64,000 bases of DNA from Erpobdella octoculata (Eukaryota > Annelida > Clitellata > Hirudinida > Erpobdellidae). The stretch covers positions 18,354,136 to 18,418,135 of the forward strand of contig OZ022240.1 in the NCBI GenBank assembly GCA_963978895.1, written 5' to 3'. A program made the translations under genes and the position numbers. The notes below the pieces were generated by a model. It was not told the DNA's origin and did no database searches. It saw only the letters and a program-made list of their open reading frames with translations. Below, piece by piece: positions 57,357-64,000 of the stretch (positions within the stretch are counted from its first letter, which is position 1; each line of letters opens with the position of its first letter).

Positions 57357-58112
57357 ATGTCACGTAAAAGGCAAGAGGAGGTTCTGGACTTGTTAATGGA
57401 AGGTAAAACAATCGAAGCATTATCGGATAAGATTAAAGAAAAGATACTTCCCAGTCTGGAACATGGCATTAAAGAAATGATGAAGAACTTAATGTTGGAG
57501 ACAGTGACAAAACTGATAAAGGACGAAATTAAGCCGCTGGTTGATAAAATAAAGTCCATAACGGAGGAAAACAAAACTCTACAGATTCGAGTTGACAGAC
57601 TGGAGATGCAATTGAGAAGCAACGATCACGTCATTCACGGAATCCCTGAATCGTCCTACGCTGAGGTGGCTTCGGGTATGACTGCTGGAGAAGGTGATTC
57701 CTCTAAACATATGTCTCGGCAGGATACAATGAGTGCTGTCGTGGAGTGTTGCAGGACGAGGTTAGATCTCGACATATCTACGAAGGATATCACTGCCGGG
57801 TACAGAATACCTGGCATTAAAAACGCACCACGACCGATAGTTATAACTCTCGCTTCAAAGACAGTCAGAGACCGAATTTACTCTTCAAGACGCCTACTTC
57901 ACAAACAAGAAGATAAACATAAAATTTATATCAACGAACATTTAACTAAGAGGTGCTCAGAGATCTTTTCGAGAGGCAGGAGACTACTCAAAGAAAAGAA
58001 AATCTCCTCCATCTGGACATGGAATGGCGTTGTTTTTGCAAAAAGAGTTGAATCTGACAAGCCAATTAAAATCCTAAGTCTCGAGGAGGTTGAAAAGTTA
58101 CAGACTTGTTAA
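57357..58112 (+). CDS. LINE ORF1 protein
   Basis: 251 aa. ATG at 57,357 is preferred to the GTG at 57,354. Residues about 15-95 are Lys/Glu/Leu/Ile-rich with heptad spacing, a likely trimerising coiled coil. SNDHVIHGIPESSYAEV starts an RRM-like section; CRTRLDLDISTKDITAGYRI, RPIVITLASKTVRDRIYSSR and YINEHLTKRCSEIFSRGRRL are in the order seen in L1/CR1-type ORF1 proteins (Transposase_22-like). It would bind element RNA as a chaperone. The stop TAA at 58,110 is separated by one base from the ORF2 ATG. Confidence 0.85.
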   Translation: MSRKRQEEVLDLLMEGKTIEALSDKIKEKILPSLEHGIKEMMKNLMLETVTKLIKDEIKPLVDKIKSITEENKTLQIRVDRLEMQLRSNDHVIHGIPESSYAEVASGMTAGEGDSSKHMSRQDTMSAVVECCRTRLDLDISTKDITAGYRIPGIKNAPRPIVITLASKTVRDRIYSSRRLLHKQEDKHKIYINEHLTKRCSEIFSRGRRLLKEKKISSIWTWNGVVFAKRVESDKPIKILSLEEVEKLQTC

Positions 58113-58113
58113 A

Positions 58114-61100
58114 ATGGCTTATGATACGACGAACACTGAAGAAGAACGTTTAAGTTTACTGAAGTCTATAAGAAGCTGTTCTTTGTTTGATTATAACATT
58201 GATCCTGATGAAAATATCTTCCACCCAATCTATGATAATAGAAATGTTTATGTTACTTCTGATGAGTTAAACGAGTTAACCGGTCGATTAGCTTCTGATC
58301 ATTTTTCATTTCTTCACGTCAATTGCAGAAGCTTAAAAAATAAATTGCATGACTTAGCAATATTACTTCACTGGAGTAGATCTAGGATTTTGGCGGTTAC
58401 AGAGACCTGGCTGGATGACAATTCATTCTTGAGCGTGGAAATACCGGGCTTTGTTTTCGTATCTAGACATAGAGTTATGAAAAAAGGTGGCGGAGTTGGT
58501 TTTTTTATTGACTCTGACTTAAAATATTCTGTTCTTGATGTTAGTTCCTGGAGTGTTGATATTACTTCATTTGAAATTCTCTTGGTATCTGCGGAGTGTC
58601 GAGGAATTGGAAGTTTTACTGTTGGAGTAATCTATCGCCCACCGGATACCAATATACGTGTTTTTAATGCAGAGCTGAGTAACATCTTGGATTACGTTGA
58701 CAGAAAAAATATGAAGATATTTCTACTGGGCGACTTCAACATTGATTTTCTTGACAAAGAATGGAACTCACTTACAGCTGAGTTTTTTAATTTACTAGCT
58801 TCCCACTGCCTTCTTCCAGCCTTTACAACGCCAACTAGAAAATGCCCTTCAACCGCCACCGCAATCGATAATATATTTACTAATTATCCACTACAGAAGA
58901 CTCTCGCCAGGATTGTACTCGATGATGTCTCGGACCACTTCCCTATTTTTCTCTCTGCCACATTATCGACACCTGATTGCGTCGGAAAAAATCATGTCTT
59001 TTCCTTAAGAAGGAGTTTCGTTAATAAAGAAATTTTTGAGCAAACGCTGCATGGAGCCGATTGGTCTAGGGTAATAGAGGTGGCCGAGTGTGGCGACGCG
59101 TCATCCGCCTATTCAATGTTTATCAATAGATACCTTGAAATATATAATAATTCCTTTCCTCTGGTGAGCTGCAGCGGCAAATCTAACGGACCTAACAAGT
59201 TTGATAAAGAATGGATGACACCTGAACTTATGAAAAGCTGCAAGAAAAAAAATGCGCTTTACCGAGCATACACCAGGAATCCATCTCCGTCTAACAAACA
59301 GAAATTTACTACATTTAGAAACCTCTTCAAATCAACTAAGGTAAAAACCATCAAACAATTCTACTCCGAAAAGTTTAAATTAAACAACAACAACATCAAA
59401 GGAACATGGAAGTTAATTGGGAACATTTTAAATAAAAAGACCAACATGGAACAATGCAAGACTTTCTGTACGGATGACGGTAGTCTATTGACATCTTCCT
59501 CTGTTATTGCTGAGTCATTTAATAATTACTTTTCTAATATTGGCTCCAACCTCGCAAGAAAGATATCCCCACCGGATATAACGTTTGAAAAATATCTTGG
59601 CAATCCTGTGACTCACTCTTTTTTTTTTGCACCCACTACGCCCGATGAGATTATCAAAATAGCATCAGACTTAAAGATCTCTCACAGTTGCGGATCCGAT
59701 GGAGTCGACCCATGCATCGCACGAAATTCAATTACGGCGATCGCTAGTCCTCTGTCTGCCATAATAAATTGCTCAATAACTTCAGGAGTATTCCCCGCTC
59801 AACTAAAAACAGCCAAAGTCATTCCAATTTACAAATCTGGGAAAAAAGAAAACTTTTCTAATTACCGGCCAATATCTGTCTTGTGCTATTTCTCAAAGTT
59901 TTTTGAAAGAGTGATGCACTCCAGACTTTATAATTATCTTGATAAATTTTCCATTATTACACCAAATCAGTTTGGATTTAGAAAAAATCAATCAACTTAT
60001 ATGCCACTGGTCATGTTACATTCAAAGATTGCCGAGGCCATGGACCGTGGGAAATATGTAGTTGGCATCTTCCTGGACCTAGCTAAAGCCTTCGATACGG
60101 TTGATCACGGCATTCTGGTGGAAAAATTGAGGTACTATGGAATCCGGGGAACTCCACTATCATGGTTCAGTGACTATCTTAGCTGTAGATCACAATGCGT
60201 CCAGTACAGCAACTCTATCTCTTCGATGAAGCAGGTAACTTGTGCGGTGCCTCAAGGGTCGGTGCTGGGACCGCTTCTATTCCTTATCTATATTAACGAC
60301 CTATGCTCAGTTTCAGATCGCCTTGAATTTGTTTTGTTTGCGGACGATACTAACCTCTTTGCGACTGGCGATAACTTAGAAAATTTATATTACGATACCA
60401 ACAGTGAATTACTTTCTGTTTCTAAATGGTTCTCTGCTAGTAGACTTTCCTTAAATGTTAGCAAAACGAATTACATTTTATTTCACCATATAAACAAAAA
60501 TACTTTCTGTAATTGTCAGCTGAAGATTGATGATATACCAATTTTGCGGGTTCCTTATTGCAAGTTCTTGGGCGTGTTGCTTGATGAACACCTTACATTA
60601 AAAACTCACATTGAACATGTTACATCTAAGGTTGCAAAAAATTGTGGAGTGCTATCTCGTATACATCAGTTTGTTGATGCCAATATTTCTATGATGTTAT
60701 ACTATGCACTTATATTTCCGTACTTATCATACTGCAATATTGTATGGGCCTCAAATTATTCAACTCGTTTAAAGCCTCTTCATATTTTGCAAAAGCGAAT
60801 TATTCGAATTATTTTTCACATGCCTCCCACATCGTCTTGTAAAATTCAAATGGCTAACAACAACATTCTTAATATTTATCAGATTAATTTCTTCCAAACT
60901 GGCATTTTCATGTATAAATATGATAATTTTATATTACCCTCATCATTCGATAACATGTTTGTAAAATTATCTGATGTTCATTCCTATGATCTGCTCCCCG
61001 GTCGCTGTTTTCGAACGGATTTTGCTCGGACAACTCTTAAAACATTCTCTATTAAATGCTCTGGCCCTCGTATTTATTCAATCATTCCAATATCTGTCTC

Positions 61101-61167
61101 CTCCTTGAAACGTATTTCGCTATTTAAGCAAGCTCTGAAATCTTACTTGTTATTGTCTCACTCATAG
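58114..61167 (+). CDS. LINE ORF2: APE endonuclease plus reverse transcriptase, intact
   Basis: 1,017 aa from the first in-frame ATG (58,114). Endonuclease at about residues 55-300: HVNCRSLKNKL, AVTETWLDD, VGVIYRPPDT, LLGDFNIDF, SDHFPIFL, with the expected Asn, Glu, Asp and His. RT at about 570-840: VIPIYKSG, NYRPISVL, FLDLAKAFDTVDH, AVPQGSVLGPLLFLIYINDL, FADDTNLF, so both Asp motifs are intact. The C-terminal tail is FPYLSYCNIVWAS, LQKRIIRII. It nicks target DNA and primes cDNA synthesis. The stop-start junction TAAaATG suggests termination-reinitiation after ORF1. No stop or frameshift is visible over more than 3 kb. Confidence 0.9.
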   Translation: MAYDTTNTEEERLSLLKSIRSCSLFDYNIDPDENIFHPIYDNRNVYVTSDELNELTGRLASDHFSFLHVNCRSLKNKLHDLAILLHWSRSRILAVTETWLDDNSFLSVEIPGFVFVSRHRVMKKGGGVGFFIDSDLKYSVLDVSSWSVDITSFEILLVSAECRGIGSFTVGVIYRPPDTNIRVFNAELSNILDYVDRKNMKIFLLGDFNIDFLDKEWNSLTAEFFNLLASHCLLPAFTTPTRKCPSTATAIDNIFTNYPLQKTLARIVLDDVSDHFPIFLSATLSTPDCVGKNHVFSLRRSFVNKEIFEQTLHGADWSRVIEVAECGDASSAYSMFINRYLEIYNNSFPLVSCSGKSNGPNKFDKEWMTPELMKSCKKKNALYRAYTRNPSPSNKQKFTTFRNLFKSTKVKTIKQFYSEKFKLNNNNIKGTWKLIGNILNKKTNMEQCKTFCTDDGSLLTSSSVIAESFNNYFSNIGSNLARKISPPDITFEKYLGNPVTHSFFFAPTTPDEIIKIASDLKISHSCGSDGVDPCIARNSITAIASPLSAIINCSITSGVFPAQLKTAKVIPIYKSGKKENFSNYRPISVLCYFSKFFERVMHSRLYNYLDKFSIITPNQFGFRKNQSTYMPLVMLHSKIAEAMDRGKYVVGIFLDLAKAFDTVDHGILVEKLRYYGIRGTPLSWFSDYLSCRSQCVQYSNSISSMKQVTCAVPQGSVLGPLLFLIYINDLCSVSDRLEFVLFADDTNLFATGDNLENLYYDTNSELLSVSKWFSASRLSLNVSKTNYILFHHINKNTFCNCQLKIDDIPILRVPYCKFLGVLLDEHLTLKTHIEHVTSKVAKNCGVLSRIHQFVDANISMMLYYALIFPYLSYCNIVWASNYSTRLKPLHILQKRIIRIIFHMPPTSSCKIQMANNNILNIYQINFFQTGIFMYKYDNFILPSSFDNMFVKLSDVHSYDLLPGRCFRTDFARTTLKTFSIKCSGPRIYSIIPISVSSLKRISLFKQALKSYLLLSHS

Positions 61168-61475
61168 CTACTCAATACCTATTACCTTAGCATACCAATT
61201 TCAGTCTCTTCCTTGATAAGTTTATTGAACTACTATTTGAAATGTCTTAACTCAACCAGCTCATTTGGTTCTTTTTGTAAAGGTTGTCCATTAAGCGGGA
61301 AGGAATTCCCTTCGGACGAACCTTTTGGGCACCTTATTTCTTTCTCAACCAATCGATTTTTTTTCTTTCTTTTGAAATTTTGGTTCTATATTTTTCTTGT
61401 CGTTTTGGTTATTTTTTTTTGCTTACGTTTAATACTTATGTTGGTGCTCAATAAATGTATAAAAAAAAAAAAAAA
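61168..61475 (+). other. LINE 3' UTR and poly(A)
   Basis: Contains SINE-free AT-rich sequence, AATAAA at 61,450-61,455 and a poly(A) run. The short ORF reported here is not coding. Confidence 0.7.
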
Positions 61476-61693
61476 AGATAATCATCTACAGGTAATAAGA
61501 CGATGTTTGACACCGCCTGAAGTAGATTGATGGACTGGATATTTAACTTATAAAATATGTGTATTTTCATTATTATATTAAAAAAACAATTTGTCATGGC
61601 TTTATTTAATAAATTAGATGGTGAACATAATTAATGGTGATCATGTGAGGCCTAATACAGCAATGCAATGTATTAGTGTACAAGTTTATAGAA

Positions 61694-61834
61694 AAAAGTA
61701 GTTAAAAGTAGTTAACTACTTTAGTTAAACTACCTCTGACAAAAAGTAGTTAACTACATAGTTTAACTACTAAAAAGTAAATGTAACTACAGAAAAGTTT
61801 AACTACTTGAAAGTAGTTTGTTGCCCATCACTGC
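61694..61834 (-). repeat. hAT-type terminal fragment with AGTAGTTAA motifs
   Basis: Repeated GTAGTTAACTAC/AGTTTAACTAC motifs end at TTGTTGCCCATCACTG. On the minus strand this starts CAGTGATGGGCAACAA, a typical end of hAT non-autonomous elements with subterminal motif repeats. The other end was not found. Confidence 0.55.
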
Positions 61835-62122
61835 TGATCTGCATACATTCAAACTCTTCAAACAGTTAATAACTTCTGTATTTGAATGAATAAAACTACA
61901 TTTGCAACAAGAGAGGTTTTATAAGTGGAGAATTTAATAATGATTTACATAGTTAACAATAACTTAGCAAACAAGGATTGTTCAATGTTGAAATTTATCC
62001 AAGAAATAATATTGAGGTTTTCATTTCTGAGTTATATTCTAGTTATCATAAACCTAGTAACATGTCAAACCAAAAGGTAGATTAACTAGATTAATTTAAT
62101 CTTCTATGAATATTGATATATA
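61835..62122. other. Intergenic, nothing recognised
   Basis: AT-rich; no gene seen. Confidence 0.5.
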
Positions 62123-63005
62123 CAAGATGAGATTCAAAAGTAATGAGCCTTTGTTAAAAAAACCAAATTTATTGAGCCAATCAGTACAACTAATAAATAG
62201 TCTTCAAAATAGGCATCTCTTGCATCAATACACTTTTGTTGGCGGCTTTTCCATGACTCGAAGGCCGTCCACGTAAGCCTGTTCTGGGATGGCTTCAAGG
62301 ACTGCCTTAACATTTGCTTGTACGTCCTCGATCGAGACAAAGCGTTTTTCTTTCAGCACTGATTTTAAGTGCTGAAACAAGAAGTCAGGAGGCGACTCGT
62401 CTGGACTGTAGGGAGGATGGGGGACCACCAAAACGTTTACCTGGACCAGGTAGGAGCTCACTATGAAGGTGGTGTGGCTGGGTGCATTATAATGATGCAG
62501 CTTCCAGCTGTATTTGATGACCCTTCGCTTGCAATTCCTTGGTAACAATGCATTGCACCGTTGCCTCTGATAAGTCCCAGGGCCTCTGCTATTTAGTAAA
62601 GACTTACTGCAAATTAACGACAGTTCGGACCAACGACAGAAGTCCAGCCTTCCCCAAAAGCCTTGTCACATTTGTTCATTTGAGACTAGGCTTGACACTC
62701 TATCCCAAATGCCTGCTGAAGCATTGCAAAGGTTTTGGAAGGAAACTTAACCAACCAGAAGTCCCGAAGCAGGACTTGATTGCATACTGTTGCTCTAACA
62801 AACCGTCTTTTCTGCCGTGCTACACACTACCGTACAGAGGTTCCCATCAATGTTGATCTTACCACACCAAAAACTCGGAGGCAACTGAACTCCATTGCGT
62901 TGTAAAGCCAACACCCACTATTACCGTCGCTGGAAAGTGGAGCACACGGCGAGGTACGCTCGCGTCAGAATAAAATGAGGCTCATTACTTTTCAATACTA
63001 CCCTG
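62123..63005 (-). mobile_element. Internally deleted mariner element
   Basis: The ends, inverted to each other over ~28 bp (CAGGGTAGTATTGAAAAGTA on the minus strand; CAAGATGAGATTCAAAAGTA at the left), are flanked by TA at 62,121-62,122 and 63,006-63,007. At 883 bp it is ~400 bp shorter than full mariner elements. The transposase 3' half (see the 62,134-62,548 entry) is readable and the 5' part is scrambled by stops and deletion. Confidence 0.9.
62134..62548 (-). pseudogene. mariner transposase C-terminal half
   Basis: KYSWKLHHYNAPSHT replaces the catalytic-Asp block HHDNAPSH: the Asp is Tyr. VVPHPPYSPDESPPDF supplies the third catalytic Asp region, and KRFVSIEDVQANVKAVLEAI plus, after a frame change near 62,275, ESWKSRQQKCIDARDAYFED form the tail. 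DD34D mariner family by these motifs. With one catalytic residue gone and the 5' half deleted, it cannot act. Confidence 0.9.
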
Positions 63006-63488
63006 TAATAATAAATTTAGCAGATGATTAAATAAAAAAAATTTCAAATAATTTAACTAATTCACTGATTTACAAGAGTATTACATTTTTAAATTAAATA
63101 TCTACAATAAATATACATAAGACAGTCAAAAGCAAGTTTAGAATATGCCATATCATGCTAAATTACATAGTTGAGAAAATGTGTAATTCAATATAATTTA
63201 ATCTCTCTATTTAGCATTATTTTTTCTTGTTGTGTCTTCTACTGCTACTGGTAATTTATAAACTTGTTAAGTCTTTGTGGATATGCTTTTTTAATGACGA
63301 ATTGTGTACTTATGCAGCTATTGATGTTTGTTGAAGGTTGTTCTACAAAATAAATCAAATCAAATCAAATCAATAAAAAACATCATCCTAAAGATCCTGA
63401 ATTGATTCAATACTATTTTTCAGAAAGCTAATAATAACGGCAGCCATTCCAGTGAATCGGCATGTGAAATTATGAGGTAAGATATTGC
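63006..63488. other. Flank with short ATCAA-type tandem tail
   Basis: AT-rich. Near 63,350-63,372 is a (CAAAT)n run that may be the tail of a LINE or SINE. The ORF at 63,388-63,576 overlaps the LTR and is probably not real. Confidence 0.45.
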
Positions 63489-63693
63489 TGTAACCAGTGG
63501 TGGCGCGCACATCCCTGTTTCTATTTTTAGTTTGTGAGTTAGTGAAGCTAGAGAGTTGTTGATTGATAGCAGCCATTACTTTTCTGAAACTAATATTTGT
63601 TTTCGAACTGACTCCTTCTGTTAGTTTTAATTAATAAAACTTTAAACTGTACAAAGTAGTTTTTTTTTAGAGCCCAAACCGAGAATTACAACA
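63489..63693 (+). mobile_element. 5' LTR of a retrotransposon (borders inferred)
   Basis: Candidate TGTAACCAGTGGTGGCGCGC start and TTACAACA end, about 205 bp, directly before a primer-binding site. AATAAA at 63,633-63,638 fits an R-region polyadenylation signal. The left border rests only on the TG...CA rule; the 3' LTR is outside the window. Confidence 0.6.
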
Positions 63694-63711
63694 TTGGTGT
63701 CAGAAGTGGGA
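63694..63711 (+). promoter_or_regulatory. tRNA primer-binding site
   Basis: TTGGTGTCAGAAGTGGGA starts immediately after the LTR, as in many Ty3/gypsy elements where TGG pairs with the tRNA CCA end. The exact tRNA is not assigned. Confidence 0.75.
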
Positions 63712-63752
63712 TTTTCTTGGTATCGTGAATTTAGTTATTTGGTATCGTCGGT

Positions 63753-64000
63753 ATGGTTCTAAAAACACTGGAAGAGTTGCTGGTACCTGAGTTACGGAGA
63801 GAACTAAAAAAAAAGGACCTCAGCACAGATGGAAAAAAATCGGAGTTAGTCGAACGTCTTAGAAGAGCGTTAGAAGAAGAAGACGTCGACCCAGATGACT
63901 TTGAGTTTAAACTCGACGAAGCTCTTTTGAATGAATTCAAATTTTTGAGGACAGAAGTGGCAGCATCGATACAACAGGGGAAGGGTTTCCAAGACAAGTT
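63753..64000 (+). CDS. LTR-retrotransposon gag start with SAP domain (runs off window)
   Basis: ATG at 63,753, about 40 nt after the primer-binding site; 82 codons are open to the window edge. LEELLVPELRRELKKKDLST followed by GKKSELVERL is a SAP motif (two short helices with the conserved L..L...L..G.K..L..RL), known to bind AT-rich DNA or scaffold regions. It is followed by an acidic linker (EEEDVDPDDFEF). SAP-like N-termini occur in some Ty3/gypsy gag proteins. The rest of gag and pol lies beyond the window. The minus-strand ORF across it is a shadow. Confidence 0.75.
   Translation, partial: MVLKTLEELLVPELRRELKKKDLSTDGKKSELVERLRRALEEEDVDPDDFEFKLDEALLNEFKFLRTEVAASIQQGKGFQDK

Larger units (their letters stand above)
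57321..61475 (+). mobile_element. LINE (L2/CR1 group) with both ORFs open
   Basis: ORF1 57,357-58,112 and ORF2 58,114-61,167 are both uninterrupted, followed by a 3' UTR with AATAAA at 61,450-61,455 and a poly(A) run (61,461-61,475). The 5' border (about 57,250-57,350) and the target duplications were not found. A poly(A) tail is unusual for the CR1/L2 group. It is the best candidate for a recently active autonomous element in the window. Confidence 0.85.

Noticed and set aside
61213..61530. 105-aa ORF after the LINE
   Set aside because: It lies across the LINE 3' UTR and poly(A); the Phe-rich sequence comes from T-runs.
63731..63997. 88-aa minus-strand Ser-rich ORF
   Set aside because: Shadow of the SAP-gag frame on the plus strand.

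Overview
The window is AT-rich, repeat-dominated nuclear DNA from an animal, most likely an invertebrate. The evidence is two or three host genes with GT/AG introns, a recognisable CPSF1 homologue and a UQCC4 (CCSMST1/C16orf91-type) homologue, and a dense mix of metazoan transposons: CR1/L2/jockey-group LINEs, Ty3/gypsy and copia elements, several hAT lineages, mariner, and Mutator-like elements. TTAGGG-type telomere-like stretches occur inside one element. I cannot name the species. There is no operon, phage, CRISPR or rRNA content.

Layout. 0-11.3 kb: nested short repeats. These include a GC-rich minisatellite element with CTAGCGGGG termini, a ~155-bp tandem-unit element in several copies (two of them head to head), a 744-bp pure TCAG array, long TA arrays, SINEs, and a Mutator-like transposase remnant with its own 60-nt intron. 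11.56-15.48 kb: a CPSF1 homologue with no visible intron and one frame break. 15.6-18.0 kb: a 368-bp GGAT array, repeat copies and the 3' end of a LINE. 18.7-22.5 kb: a decayed Ty3/gypsy pol on the minus strand, with a ~1-kb TA-target element inserted in its protease. 22.9-34.4 kb: stacked long-inverted-repeat elements carrying PHD-finger and Ulp1-like protease sequences. 35.07-35.72 kb: an intact two-exon UQCC4 homologue. 36.4-37.6 kb: a hAT-Charlie-like element with exact target duplications. 40.0-43.1 kb: a minus-strand gene of unknown function whose intron holds a 1.9-kb long-inverted-repeat element with a PHD/Ulp1 ORF. 43.9-45.1 kb: a deleted hAT. 45.2-49.3 kb: a nearly intact LINE. 50-57.3 kb: a pile of hAT-type transposase remnants, one split by a second hAT and a LINE fragment, plus a copia scrap. 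57.3-61.5 kb: a LINE with both ORFs open. 62.1-63.0 kb: a deleted mariner. 63.5 kb to the end: the 5' LTR, primer-binding site and SAP-domain gag of an LTR retrotransposon that runs out of the window.

The most interesting structure is a group of three to five elements with long inverted repeats. Two of them have exact 9-10-bp target duplications and one has an 8-bp duplication with one mismatch. Several share a terminal GAAGTTAGC motif, and they carry PHD-finger or PHD-plus-Ulp1 cargo. A Mutator-type transposase remnant lies elsewhere in the window. Target duplication length and long inverted repeats fit the Mutator superfamily, but no transposase is visible inside the PHD/Ulp1 elements, so they look non-autonomous or use an undescribed enzyme.
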